A stretch of 64,000 nt of DNA from Stenotrophomonas lactitubi (GCF_002803515.1 NZ_PHQX01000001.1:3410001-3474000); one strand, 5' to 3'. Numbered from the stretch's first letter, positions 9,476-18,072 are shown. The notes: a model not told the origin generated them from the sequence alone. Numbers and translations are program-made.

Positions 9476-10129
9476 ATGACCGCTACCGCCCCGCCCGATC
9501 TGATCGCTCCGCCCCGTCGCCGCGGCCGTCCTGCACGCCCAGAGGCCGACGTCCGCCATGCCGTGCTGCAGGCGACGCTGGATCTGCTGCTGGCGCAGGG
9601 CTACGAAGCGACCACCATCGAAGGCGTCGCCGCGCATGCCGGCGTGGCCAAGAAGACGGTGTACCGGCATGCCGGAAATCGCGACGAACTGGTGGGCCTG
9701 GCAGTGCGCGAGTGGACCGATGGCTTCGCACCACAGCTGCAACGTGATGCCCGCCACGCCGAAGACGTGCTGCCACTGCTGCACGACATCCTGCAGGCGG
9801 TGTGCGCGCAGGCATTGTCAGCACAGGCGGTGCGGGTGTTCCGCCTGTTGACCACCGACTTCCCGGGCAAGGACGCGCTGCTGCGGGCCTACCTCGACAA
9901 CGGCATCGGCCGCGGCCGTGCGCTGCTGGCGGACTGGCTGCGGCGGCAGCAGCAGCGTGGTCTGTTGCGCGCCGGTGATCCAGAACGGATGGCGCGCCTG
10001 GTGCTGGCCATGGCCGTGGCAGAACCTCTGCGCGAGCGCGCCATCGGCGTGGTTGCCGAAGACGCATCGGTGGATGCGCACCTGCGTGACTGCCTGCAGT
10101 TGATGGAGCCGATGCTGCAGGCTGCGTAG
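9476..10129 (+). CDS. TetR-family transcriptional repressor
   Basis: A 217-residue regulator. The N-terminal helix-turn-helix shows GRPARPEADVRHAVLQATLDLL and the recognition region GVAAHAGVAKKTVYRHAGNRDEL. The C-terminal ligand domain is helical and unassigned. An arginine/proline-rich leader (APPRRRGRPARP) precedes the domain. It is divergent from the PhlG-like hydrolase gene with an 84-base gap holding two palindromes, the standard arrangement of a repressor and its target enzyme. I chose the ATG at 9476; 9467 is in frame and adds three residues. Confidence 0.9.
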   Translation: MTATAPPDLIAPPRRRGRPARPEADVRHAVLQATLDLLLAQGYEATTIEGVAAHAGVAKKTVYRHAGNRDELVGLAVREWTDGFAPQLQRDARHAEDVLPLLHDILQAVCAQALSAQAVRVFRLLTTDFPGKDALLRAYLDNGIGRGRALLADWLRRQQQRGLLRAGDPERMARLVLAMAVAEPLRERAIGVVAEDASVDAHLRDCLQLMEPMLQAA

Positions 10130-10137
10130 CGTGGCGT

Positions 10138-10249
10138 CATCCACGCATGGCGTGGATCTACTGCCAGAAGGTGGAGGCCGACCGTTGGTCGGCACTCATC
10201 CATCGCGCCGCAGGAAGGACCAGGCAGTAGAGCCACGCCATGCGTGGCT
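10138..10249. repeat. Cluster of three SMAG-type palindromes
   Basis: Contains a minus-oriented copy (10138-10161), a diverged GTGG-headed copy with GCCGACC/GGTCGGC arms (10171-10194) and a plus copy with AGCCACGCCATGCGTGGCT (10227-10249). They fill the gap between tetR and the convergent SUKH gene. Confidence 0.75.
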
Positions 10250-10277
10250 TGGTATCCATGCCGTGCACCCGCGCAGC

Positions 10278-10949
10278 TCAATCCCGTACGTACGGCATTC
10301 TGCTGTCCATCCGCTCAAAGCCGACCAGCGGCTTCAGCAATGCCTGTACGTCCTCTTCACTGATGCCACCGCCGGCAATGTCATCCACGCGCGCGAACAG
10401 CGCTTCCAGCGCAGCCACCTGATCCCCACGCAACCAACCGCGATGAGTGGACAGCCAGGCCTGCAGGTTCGCACCGATATCGCCTTCCGACAGCAGCGAA
10501 TCATCTTCCTCCAGTTCAACCACCGCTTCGGCCATCTTGCGGAACAGGAAATCCTGGAGGTTCGCCGCCACCAGGTCGGCGCGATCATCGTCGTGCCAGA
10601 CCAGCAGTACCGGCGGCTCAGCGAAGCCTGGTGCGTTGGTCCAGAAGCAATAGTTGTCGCCGGCGCCGGTGCGTGCGAACGGCAGCAGCTTCAGGTCTTC
10701 ACGCAACGGGTTGTAGTGATCTTCGGCAGTCAGGTCTTCCCAGGCCGCGCGCAGTTCATTGGGCTCGATCGGTTCGTACTCGCTCGCGTACAGCAGCACT
10801 GGCGGCTGTGCCTGTACCTGTGGGAACACCTCACGGTACCAGCGCGGCCCCTGTTCGCCCCAGCTGAATTGGTTGCCTGCGACGAGCTGGTGGAACAGCG
10901 GCGGAAAGGCTTGGCTGGAGGCCTGTTCGAGATCGGCGAGCGTGCTCAT
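10278..10949 (-). CDS. SMI1/KNR4 (SUKH) family protein
   Basis: A 223-residue acidic protein with the SUKH pattern: an N-terminal helix, then a Trp-rich region (WGEQGPRWYREVF, AAWEDL) and a beta-rich core (LKLLPFARTGAGDNYCFW). In other bacteria this superfamily often supplies immunity against polymorphic toxins, but it also has housekeeping members. No toxin gene lies next to it, so a role in immunity is only a possibility. It stands alone between SMAG clusters. Confidence 0.7.
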   Translation of the reverse strand: MSTLADLEQASSQAFPPLFHQLVAGNQFSWGEQGPRWYREVFPQVQAQPPVLLYASEYEPIEPNELRAAWEDLTAEDHYNPLREDLKLLPFARTGAGDNYCFWTNAPGFAEPPVLLVWHDDDRADLVAANLQDFLFRKMAEAVVELEEDDSLLSEGDIGANLQAWLSTHRGWLRGDQVAALEALFARVDDIAGGGISEEDVQALLKPLVGFERMDSRMPYVRD

Positions 10950-10996
10950 GGACGTCCTTGTTGGATGAGGGTGGTTACCTTAGCGCGTGCCTGCGC

Positions 10997-11099
10997 CATC
11001 CACGCATGGCGTGGATCTACTGCGGAACGGCATCCACACATGGGGGGAGTCAAAATGGGCATGCGGCGATGGTCAGTAGATCCACGCCATGCGTGGATG
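10997..11099. repeat. Inverted pair of SMAG palindromes
   Basis: A minus-oriented copy at 10997-11020 and a plus copy at 11076-11099 share the ATCCACGC/GCGTGGAT arms and so can also pair with each other across the 55-base gap. They lie just downstream of the LysR gene that ends at 11114. Confidence 0.8.
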
Positions 11100-11113
11100 C
11101 GGCCCACCCCAAT

Positions 11114-11998
11114 TCATTCGCGCAACATATCCACGAACGCGCGCAACGCGCCGGGCATCTGCCGCTGCTTCGGGTAGTACAACGCGAACCCGGCAAACGG
11201 TTCGCTCCAGTCTTCCAGTACCGCCACCAGTCGCCCATCGTCCAGGTAAGGGCGCGCGGTGTCTTCCAGCACATAGGCCAGGCCGATGCCATCGAGCACC
11301 GCGCCAACCACGGTGCCCTGCTCGCACAGCGTCAGCCGCCCCGGTACGTCGATCTCCAGGGTCTGGCCCTCGCGCTCGAACTGCCACTTGTACAGATGGC
11401 CGCTGGCGAAGCGGAACCGCACGCACTCATGCGCGGCCAGGTCGCGCGGATGCTGCGGTGCCGGCCGGCGCCGCAGGTACTCGGGCGAGCCGACGATCAA
11501 GCCGCGCAGCGGCGGCCCCATCGGCACCGCCACCATGTCCTCGGGCACGAACTCGTGCAGGCGCACGCCCGCGTCGTAACCCTCGGCGACGATGTCGACC
11601 AGACCATCGTTCTCGGTCAGCTCCACCCGTACATCCGGATGCGCGTGCAGGAAACGCGCCAGCCGCGGCCCCAACTGGGTCGCCACCGCCGCCCGCGTCG
11701 CATTGATCCGCAGCAGGCCGGCCGGAACGGCGCGGAAGTGATTCATTTCTTCCAGCGCATCGTGCACCTGGCCCAGCGCCGGCTGCAGGCGCTCCAGCAG
11801 CCGTTGTCCGGCCTCGGTCAGGGCCACGCTGCGGGTGGTGCGGTGGAACAGGCCCACCCCCAGCCGTTCCTCCAGCGCGCGGATCGCATAGCTCACCGCC
11901 GAGGTCGACAGGGCCAGTTCGGCGCCGGCGCGGCGGAAGCTGCGGTGGCGGGCGACCGCGGCGAAGGCGGCCAGGTGGGACAGGTTGTCAGTGGCCAT
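11114..11998 (-). CDS. LysR-family transcriptional regulator
   Basis: A 294-residue LysR protein: helix-turn-helix RRAGAELALSTSAVSYAIRALEERLGVGLFHRTTRSV, then effector domain with PAGLLRINATRAA and YDAGVRLHEFVPEDMVAVP. It is divergent from the zinc alcohol dehydrogenase gene at 12105, separated by 106 bases that include TACC-TTGC-GGTA at 12045-12056. The arrangement suggests that it controls the dehydrogenase. Its closest pattern is the AaeR/YafC-like subgroup; the effector is unknown. Confidence 0.9.
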   Translation of the reverse strand: MATDNLSHLAAFAAVARHRSFRRAGAELALSTSAVSYAIRALEERLGVGLFHRTTRSVALTEAGQRLLERLQPALGQVHDALEEMNHFRAVPAGLLRINATRAAVATQLGPRLARFLHAHPDVRVELTENDGLVDIVAEGYDAGVRLHEFVPEDMVAVPMGPPLRGLIVGSPEYLRRRPAPQHPRDLAAHECVRFRFASGHLYKWQFEREGQTLEIDVPGRLTLCEQGTVVGAVLDGIGLAYVLEDTARPYLDDGRLVAVLEDWSEPFAGFALYYPKQRQMPGALRAFVDMLRE

Positions 11999-12104
11999 GA
12001 TTGTGCAGTCTGCCTTGATGAATCATGCCGATATATGCGCTTCTTACCTTGCGGTACGGGGCGTATTGTAAAACGCCTTTCGACAAACCCGCCAAGGATT
12101 CCCC

Positions 12105-13163
12105 ATGTCCCTCGCCCGTGGTTACGCCGCCCATACCCATACCGACCCGCTGGTACCCTTCGAGTTCGAGCGCCGCGCGGTCGGCCCGAACGATGTGCGC
12201 ATCGAGATCCTGTACAGCGGCATCTGCCATTCCGACCTGCACCAGGCGCGCGACGACTGGGGTGGCTCGATCTACCCGATGGTGCCGGGCCACGAGATCA
12301 TCGGCCGCGTTACCGAAGTCGGCAGCGAGGTCACCCGCTTCAAGGTCGGCGACCACGCCGGCGTCGGCTGCATGGTCGACTCCTGCCGCCACTGCGATGC
12401 CTGCGAACACGATCTGGAGCAGTACTGCGCCGAAGGTGCCACCTGGACCTACAACGGCCGTGAACGCGCCGTCGGTGCCCCGACCTACGGCGGCTATTCC
12501 GACCATGTGGTGGTCGAGCAGCGCTTCGTGGTCAAGGTCTCCGAAACGCTGGACCTGAAGGCCGCCGCGCCGCTGCTGTGCGCCGGCATCACCACCTGGT
12601 CGCCGCTGCGACACTGGAAGGTCGGCCCAGGCCAGAAGGTCGGCGTGATCGGCCTCGGCGGCCTCGGCCACATGGGCGTGAAGTTCGCCAAGGCACTCGG
12701 CGCGCACGTGGTGATGATCACCACCACCCCGGAAAAGGGTGCCGACGCCAAGCGCCTGGGCGCCGACGAAGTGCTGGTCTCGCGTGATGCCGCGCAGATG
12801 AAGGCACATGCCGGCAGCTTCGACTTCCTGCTCAACACCATCCCGGTCGGCCATGACACCAACCCGTACATGGGCCTGCTCAAGCGTGAGGCGACCATGT
12901 GCCTGGTCGGCGTGCTGACCGAACTGGACCCGCCGCTGACCGGTGGCAGCGTGATCTTCGGTCGCAAGCACCTGACCGGCTCGGCGATCGGCGGCATGGC
13001 TGAAACCCAGGAAATGATGGACTTCTGTGCCGAGCACGGCATCGTCAGCGATGTGGAGATGATCGACATCAAGAACGTCAACGAAGCCTGGGAACGCATG
13101 GCGAAGAATGATGTGCGCTACCGCTTCGTGATCGACATGGCGACGATGAAGAACGCTGCCTGA
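12105..13163 (+). CDS. Zinc-dependent NAD(P) alcohol dehydrogenase (YahK/CAD type)
   Basis: A 352-residue medium-chain dehydrogenase, likely reducing aldehydes with NADPH. It has the catalytic zinc Cys in GICHSDLHQARDDWG, the GHEIIGRVTEVG motif, structural cysteines in CMVDSCRHCDACEHDLEQYC, and the Rossmann motif VIGLGGLGHMG. These features place it with the YahK/cinnamyl alcohol dehydrogenase group. It is a single gene with a strong terminator after it, divergent from a LysR regulator. Physiological substrate is not visible. Confidence 0.92.
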   Translation: MSLARGYAAHTHTDPLVPFEFERRAVGPNDVRIEILYSGICHSDLHQARDDWGGSIYPMVPGHEIIGRVTEVGSEVTRFKVGDHAGVGCMVDSCRHCDACEHDLEQYCAEGATWTYNGRERAVGAPTYGGYSDHVVVEQRFVVKVSETLDLKAAAPLLCAGITTWSPLRHWKVGPGQKVGVIGLGGLGHMGVKFAKALGAHVVMITTTPEKGADAKRLGADEVLVSRDAAQMKAHAGSFDFLLNTIPVGHDTNPYMGLLKREATMCLVGVLTELDPPLTGGSVIFGRKHLTGSAIGGMAETQEMMDFCAEHGIVSDVEMIDIKNVNEAWERMAKNDVRYRFVIDMATMKNAA

Positions 13164-13184
13164 TCCAAGTCGGTTGTGGAAACG

Positions 13185-13213
13185 AAAAACCCCGGCAATG
13201 CCGGGGTTTTTTT
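13185..13213. terminator. Bidirectional intrinsic terminator
   Basis: CCCCGG-CAATG-CCGGGG stem with an A-run before it and a seven-T run after it. It serves the alcohol dehydrogenase gene and could also serve the convergent gshA gene. Confidence 0.9.
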
Positions 13214-13214
13214 G

Positions 13215-13272
13215 GTAGTGCCGGCCGCTGGCTGGCTACCCCATGCATCTGCCGGCCAGCGGCCGGCACTAC
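13215..13272. repeat. Inverted pair of SMAG palindromes
   Basis: GTAGTGCCGGCCGCTGGC at the left is mirrored by GCCAGCGGCCGGCACTAC at the right, giving a large hairpin that ends 10 bases before the gshA stop codon. Confidence 0.85.
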
Positions 13273-13282
13273 CGCAAGGCGG

Positions 13283-14647
13283 TCAGTAAGCAAACTCGCG
13301 GAACACCGGATCCACATCGCCGTGCCAGCGGCCATGGAACAGCGCCAGCTTGCGCTCGGCCGGAGTCAGGCCGGACTCGACGATTTCCTGCAGCACGTCC
13401 AGGAACTTGCTTTCATCCTGGCCATCGGCATTGCGCGCCGCACGGCGCTTGAGGCCTTCCACGGAAATCTTCACCGCTTCGCGCGCCAGGTCACGCACGG
13501 TGCCATTGCGGAACGGCAGGTTCATCGCATGCTTGGGCACCCCATCACGCAGCGCATGGCGTTCAACCAGGCTGAAGTCGCGCACCAGGTCCCACGCTGC
13601 ATCCAGTGCGGTGTCGTCGTACAGCAGGCCCACCCAGAATGCCGGCAGCGCGCACAGGCGGCTCCACGGGCCGCCATCGGCACCGCGCATTTCCAGGTAC
13701 TTCTTCAGCCGCACTTCCGGGAACGCGGTGGTGGTGTGGTCCGACCAGTCGCGCAGCGTCGGCAGCTGGCCCGGCAGCACCGGCAGCTTGCCCTGCATGA
13801 AATCGCGGAAGTTCTGCCCGCTGGCATCGTGGTAGATGCCGTCGCGGTAGGAGAAATACATCGGCACGTCGAGCAGGTAGTCGACATAACGTTCGTAACC
13901 GAAGCCATCCTCGAACACGAAGTCGAGCATGCCGGTACGGTCGGCGTCGGTGTCGGTCCAGATGTGCGAGCGGTAGCTGAGGTAGCCGTTCGGCTTGCCC
14001 TCGGTGAACGGCGAGTCGGCGAACAGGGCGGTGGCGATCGGCTGCAGCGCCAACGACACGCGGAACTTCTTCACCATGTCCGCTTCGCTGGCGTAATCCA
14101 GGTTCACCTGCACGGTGCAGGTGCGGGTCATCATGTCCAGGCCCAGCGAACCGACCTTGGGCATGTACGAACGCATGATCTTGTAGCGGCCCTTGGGCAT
14201 CCACGGCATTTCATCGCGCGTCCACTTCGGCTGGAAACCCATGCCGAGGAAACCCAGCTGCAGCTCGCCGGCCACCTGTGCCACTTCATTGAGGTGGGTA
14301 CCGGTTTCCACACAGGTCTGGTGGATGGTTTCCAGCGCCGCACCGGACAGCTCCAGCTGGCCCGCGGGCTCCAGCGTCACCGAGGCGCCATCACGCAGCA
14401 GGGCGATGGTATTGCCGTTTTCCTGCACCGGCGTCCAGCCGAAACGGACCAGGCCGTTGAGCAGTGCTTCGATGCCGCGATCGCCGTCGAAGGTCGGCGG
14501 ACGCAGGTCATCCAGGCGGAACCCGAACTTCTCGTGCTCGGTACCGATGCGCCACTGCGAACGGGGCTTCTCGCCGGAGGCGATCTCCGCCACCAGTTGC
14601 GAGCGGTCGGTAATGGGCGTATCGGCGACGTGGCTGGGGCTCGACAA
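13283..14647 (-). CDS. gshA: Glutamate-cysteine ligase (plant/proteobacterial type)
   Basis: First step of glutathione synthesis, joining glutamate and cysteine with ATP. Motifs include [47 protein letters not shown] and [10 protein letters not shown]. This is the 450-residue family shared by plants and alpha/gammaproteobacteria, not the E. coli GshA type. No in-frame ATG exists near the start; I chose TTG at 14647, which gives a 454-residue protein starting close to the conserved region, while another TTG at 14704 would add 19 residues. Glutathione made here would feed the frmA/fghA pathway. Confidence 0.9.
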   Translation of the reverse strand: MSSPSHVADTPITDRSQLVAEIASGEKPRSQWRIGTEHEKFGFRLDDLRPPTFDGDRGIEALLNGLVRFGWTPVQENGNTIALLRDGASVTLEPAGQLELSGAALETIHQTCVETGTHLNEVAQVAGELQLGFLGMGFQPKWTRDEMPWMPKGRYKIMRSYMPKVGSLGLDMMTRTCTVQVNLDYASEADMVKKFRVSLALQPIATALFADSPFTEGKPNGYLSYRSHIWTDTDADRTGMLDFVFEDGFGYERYVDYLLDVPMYFSYRDGIYHDASGQNFRDFMQGKLPVLPGQLPTLRDWSDHTTTAFPEVRLKKYLEMRGADGGPWSRLCALPAFWVGLLYDDTALDAAWDLVRDFSLVERHALRDGVPKHAMNLPFRNGTVRDLAREAVKISVEGLKRRAARNADGQDESKFLDVLQEIVESGLTPAERKLALFHGRWHGDVDPVFREFAY

Positions 14648-14799
14648 GGGGGTGGCTCGCTGGACGGTGGCAGGGGATGTGGGGCTGGGAGCCTTGCATC
14701 GCAAGGGCGCACTATAGCGTGGCGGCTCGTTACGTCATGCGACGGTGACGGGTTTCAGCATCCTACCGACACCCTCTTGACCCTCGTACACTCAGGGTC

Positions 14800-15504
14800 A
14801 TGAGCCGCCATTCACGACATCCTGAACTGCATCGCGCCGATCGCGTCGGCTGGCTGCGTGCCGCCGTGCTGGGCGCCAACGATGGCATCGTCTCGGTGGC
14901 CGGCCTGGTGGTCGGTGTGGCCGCCAGCGGCGCCTCGGCCAGCACGATCCTGGCCACCGGTGTGGCCGGTACCGTGGCCGGTGCGATGTCGATGGCCGCC
15001 GGCGAGTATGTGTCGGTGCAGACCCAGGCCGATACCGAGAATGCCGATCTGGCGATGGAGAAGCGCGAGCTGCACGAAGACCCGCACAGCGAACTGGACG
15101 AGCTGACCGCGATCTATCGCCACCGCGGCCTGGAGCCGGCGCTGGCCCGCCAGGTCGCCGAGCAGCTGACCGCCCACGACGCGCTGGGCGCCCATGCGCG
15201 CGACGAACTGGGCATCACCGAGGAACTGCGCGCGCGACCGTTGCAGGCCGCACTGGCTTCGGCCGGCGCCTTCACCTGTGGTGCTGCCCTGCCGGTGCTG
15301 ACCGCACTGCTGGCACCAGTACAGAACGTCGCCACCGCCACCACGGTAAGCACGCTGGCCGGCCTGTGCCTGACCGGCGCGATGGCGGCACGTGCCGGTG
15401 GCGCGTCACCGACGCGAGGTGCCCTGCGCGTGATGTTCTGGGGTGCGCTGGCGATGGCGGCTGCAGCTGCGGTCGGCCGCCTGCTGGGCGCGCACGTCGT
15501 ATGA
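14800..15504 (+). CDS. VIT1/CCC1-family iron/manganese membrane transporter
   Basis: A 234-residue membrane protein of the vacuolar iron transporter family, expected to export Fe2+ or Mn2+ from the cytoplasm. The N-terminal signature DRVGWLRAAVLGANDGIVSVAG is clear, followed by GAMSMAAGEYVSVQTQADTE, a charged cytoplasmic segment (about residues 80-145, Glu-rich and metal-binding in the family) and three C-terminal helices. Its TGA overlaps the ATG of the next gene (ATGA), so the two genes are translationally coupled. Confidence 0.92.
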   Translation: MSRHSRHPELHRADRVGWLRAAVLGANDGIVSVAGLVVGVAASGASASTILATGVAGTVAGAMSMAAGEYVSVQTQADTENADLAMEKRELHEDPHSELDELTAIYRHRGLEPALARQVAEQLTAHDALGAHARDELGITEELRARPLQAALASAGAFTCGAALPVLTALLAPVQNVATATTVSTLAGLCLTGAMAARAGGASPTRGALRVMFWGALAMAAAAAVGRLLGAHVV

Positions 15505-16325
15505 CCGGCATGCCCCCCACCGCCACCGCCCTGCTGGCGGAGATGGCCAGCCTGGCCGGCTGCCAACGCGCCGAAGGCTACGCCTGCATCACCGCCCGCC
15601 GCGAGCATGGCGCCAGTTCGGTGGAGATACCGCAGCCGCAGTTCGCGATCCTGCTGGAAGGCCGCAAGCAGGTGCGTACCGCACACCAGTCACTGACCTT
15701 CGTCCCGGGCGACATCCTGCTGATCACCCAGCGCTGCCGCATCGACGTGGTCAACACACCCGACCCGCAGACCGGCCGCTACCTCAGCGCGATCGTGCCG
15801 CTGTGCACGGAAGTGCTGGCGGCGGCGCGCACGCTGTGGAGCGAAGCCTTGCCGACGGCCGGACCGGCGCTGGCACGGCAGGCGTTGAGCGATCACGCCA
15901 CGGCGCTGCGCAGCTGGCGGCAGTCGTTGCAGGATGGCCGCTACAGCGAAGCACGGCTGGCGCTGGCCACGCTGGTGCTGGCGTGGTGCCGGCAGGGCCA
16001 CGGCAACCTGTTGTTGCCGCACGCACCGACGCTGGGCGAACAGATCCGCGACCGCATCGCCGCCGAACCGGCACGTGACTGGCAGTCACGCGACGTTGAA
16101 GCACACTTCGCGCTGAGTGGCGCGACCCTGCGCCGGCGGTTGGCGGCTGAGGCCACCAGCCTGCGCCAGCTGCTGACTGAAGCGCGCCTGGCCCACGGCA
16201 TGCAGTTGCTGTACACCACCGATCTGCCGCTGAAGACCGTGGCAGCGCGCGCGGGGTATCGCTCTGCAGCGAGCTTCAGCAAGCGCTTCGCCGAGCAGTA
16301 CGGGCTGGCTCCCACCGATATTTGA
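15501..16325 (+). CDS. AraC-family transcriptional regulator
   Basis: A 274-residue regulator. The N-terminal cupin-like half contains FAILLEGRKQVRTAHQSLTFVPGDILLI. The C-terminal half has two helix-turn-helix motifs, SRDVEAHFALSGATLRRRLAAEATS and LKTVAARAGYRSAASFSKRFAEQYG. It belongs to the subgroup with an AraC N-terminal (type 2) ligand-binding domain. It is coupled to the VIT transporter by a 4-base overlap, suggesting it controls or responds with metal export, but the inducer is unknown. Confidence 0.88.
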   Translation: MTGMPPTATALLAEMASLAGCQRAEGYACITARREHGASSVEIPQPQFAILLEGRKQVRTAHQSLTFVPGDILLITQRCRIDVVNTPDPQTGRYLSAIVPLCTEVLAAARTLWSEALPTAGPALARQALSDHATALRSWRQSLQDGRYSEARLALATLVLAWCRQGHGNLLLPHAPTLGEQIRDRIAAEPARDWQSRDVEAHFALSGATLRRRLAAEATSLRQLLTEARLAHGMQLLYTTDLPLKTVAARAGYRSAASFSKRFAEQYGLAPTDI

Positions 16326-16330
16326 GGGTT

Positions 16331-16518
16331 GTTCGGCAGGGCTGCGCCCTGCACCCGCAGAAGCAACGGCAACAGCCGAAGCAACAGCAACAGCGTGCAT
16401 TCCGTGGGATGGCGGGGCGGTGTCGGAGTGCGGGGACGCCGCAAGTACGTCCCTGTAGGCTTGGCAGCCGCATCCATGCGGCTGACACCCCGCACTCCGA
16501 CACCGCCCCACCCCTGAC
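16331..16518 (+). repeat. Composite structured repeat, copy A
   Basis: In order: a hairpin (GCAGGGC...GCCCTGC, 16336-16352), a GCAAC-rich simple stretch (about 16360-16399), and a 22-bp perfect inverted repeat (16414-16435 with 16488-16509) enclosing a 52-base insert. The insert itself holds a small TAC/GTA hairpin and a strong GCCGCAT-CC-ATGCGGC-type hairpin. Copies B (16690-16879, reversed) and C (62091-62270) share this plan. The 654-base stretch 16326-16979 has no credible gene; it holds copies A and B and a SMAG pair. Confidence 0.8.
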
Positions 16519-16535
16519 AGTTTCCCGGTGACCCA

Positions 16536-16635
16536 GTAGATCCACGCCATGCGTGGATGATTTCCTCCAATTCCATTCGATTCATTTCGATGATTCCGAA
16601 TTGAATTCGAAGAGCATCCACCCATGGCGTGGATC
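16536..16635. repeat. Inverted pair of SMAG palindromes
   Basis: A plus copy (16536-16559) faces a diverged minus copy (16613-16635) that runs straight into a partial GTCGACACC palindrome. The 53 bases between are unusually AT-rich for this genome. The pair separates composite copies A and B. Confidence 0.7.
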
Positions 16636-16689
16636 CAAGGTCGACACCCACCAAGAGCAGGTCATGCCATTCCAACAGATCGCGGGAAT

Positions 16690-16879
16690 CTGTCGAAGGC
16701 GGGGTGGGTCCGGTTGCGGGGGTGTCCGCGGCATGGATGCCGCGGCCAAGCCCCCATGGATGGGTTTACGGCGTCCCCCGCAACCGGACCCACCCCGCCA
16801 TCCCACAGGAAACCCGGCTTTTGACGTTGACGTTGATGTTGATTCGGCGGGTGCAGGGCGCAGCCCTGCCGATAACCCC
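16690..16879 (-). repeat. Composite structured repeat, copy B (reversed)
   Basis: A 25-bp perfect inverted repeat (16698-16722 with 16775-16799) encloses a 52-base insert; then a GTTGAC-type simple stretch (about 16819-16847) and the GCAGGGC hairpin (16853-16869). It is the mirror of copy A. On its reverse complement the insert aligns to copies A and C without gaps. Confidence 0.8.
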
Positions 16880-16979
16880 CCTTTGAGCATTCCGCGCAGT
16901 GGTTTGAGCGCCGCACGCACGCGCAACGCGGCACGCTGTGCGCACCGGGCCTGCCCATCACTCATCGAGAAGAACCGCC

Positions 16980-17954
16980 ATGACCCTGCGCCACCTGCCG
17001 CTGCGCGCCGCCCTGCTGCTGGCCCTGTCCTCCCTGCCGCTGGCCGCGCTGGCCGAGGCCACCTCGCCCGCTCCCACCCAGCAGGTGCCGGGTGTGCAAC
17101 ACCAGCGCATCGGTGCGCTGCAGGTCACCGCCCTGTTCGACGGCGTGGTCGCGCTCGGCCGGCAGGAAGTGGTCGATGTGCCGCCAACGCTGGTCAGCCG
17201 CCTGCTCGAAGGCCGCTACGTGCCCGAAGACAAGAACGGCCTGCAGACCGCGATCAACGCCTTCCTGGTGCGCCAGGGCAAGCACCTGACCCTGGTCGAT
17301 GCCGGCACCGCGCAGTGCTTCGGCCCTGACCAGGGCCAGGTGCTGGGCAACCTGCGCGCGGCAGGTGTGGACCCGGCCGAGATCGATGAGGTGCTGCTGA
17401 CCCACGCCCATCCCGATCACCTGTGCGGCATCCTCGATGCCCACGGCAAGCCGGCCTATCCGAATGCGACGGTGTGGTTGTCCAAGGCCGATGCCCGCTA
17501 CTGGCTCGACCCGGCCAGCGAAGCCACGGCGCCGCAAGGCGTACGCTTCGCCTTCGCGCTGGCACGCAATGCGGTGGCGCCGTACCAGGCGGCCGGTCGC
17601 CTGCAAACCTTCCAGCCTGGCGACGCCCTGCCGGGCCACGCGGTGGCGATGGATACCCACGGCCACACGCCGGGGCATGTGTCCTATCGCTTCGACAGCC
17701 AGGGCCAGTCACTGCTGGTGTGGGGCGACGTGCTGCATTTCCATGCAGTGCAGTTCGCGCACCCGGAAGCGGCATTCGAGGCCGATTCGGACCGCAAGGC
17801 GGCTACGGCCAGCCGTCGCAGCGTGTTGCAGGAAGCCACCGCCAAGGGCTGGTGGGTCGCCGGCGCGCACCTGCCCTTCCCCGGGCTGGGTCACGTGCGC
17901 AGCGAAGGCAAGGCCTATGCGTGGGTACCGGCGGAGTTCTCGCCGTTGAAATGA
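16980..17954 (+). CDS. Secreted MBL-fold metallo-hydrolase
   Basis: A 324-residue metallo-beta-lactamase-fold protein with a clear signal peptide (LRAALLLALSSLPLAALA, cleavage near AEA). The metal site is HAHPDHLCG, with later His in MDTHGHTPGHVSY and GDVLHFHAVQF. The arrangement matches the AttM/quorum-quenching-like and related hydrolases; a lactonase role is possible but not shown, because many periplasmic MBL proteins have other substrates. I chose the ATG at 16980 because it opens the signal peptide. The gene is alone, behind the repeat-rich 16.3-17.0 kb gap. Confidence 0.85.
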   Translation: MTLRHLPLRAALLLALSSLPLAALAEATSPAPTQQVPGVQHQRIGALQVTALFDGVVALGRQEVVDVPPTLVSRLLEGRYVPEDKNGLQTAINAFLVRQGKHLTLVDAGTAQCFGPDQGQVLGNLRAAGVDPAEIDEVLLTHAHPDHLCGILDAHGKPAYPNATVWLSKADARYWLDPASEATAPQGVRFAFALARNAVAPYQAAGRLQTFQPGDALPGHAVAMDTHGHTPGHVSYRFDSQGQSLLVWGDVLHFHAVQFAHPEAAFEADSDRKAATASRRSVLQEATAKGWWVAGAHLPFPGLGHVRSEGKAYAWVPAEFSPLK

Positions 17955-17961
17955 CGCCGTG

Positions 17962-18036
17962 TAGAGCCGAGCCCATGCTCGGCCATCAGGGTCTCGCCGC
18001 GCTACGCGCGGCAGCCGAGCGTGGGCTCGGCTCTAC
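17962..18036. repeat. Inverted pair of SMAG palindromes
   Basis: GTAGAGCCGAGCCCATGCTCGGC is mirrored by GCCGAGCGTGGGCTCGGCTCTAC. A further GCCGGGC-AA-GGCCCGGC stem at about 18046-18063 follows. They lie between convergent genes and probably limit read-through. Confidence 0.85.
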
Positions 18037-18072
18037 AAAAGTGTCGCCGGGCAAGGCCCGGCGCCCTGTTTC

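Noticed and set aside
16414..16509. Integron attC-like site
   Set aside because: Long inverted arms suggested this, but the arms are perfect, the insert is constant and no integrase or gene cassette boundaries are present.
16980..17954. Beta-lactamase identity for the secreted MBL protein
   Set aside because: It has the fold and HxHxDH, but the active-site spacing and length fit the wider hydrolase group better, and no beta-lactamase-specific motif is visible.
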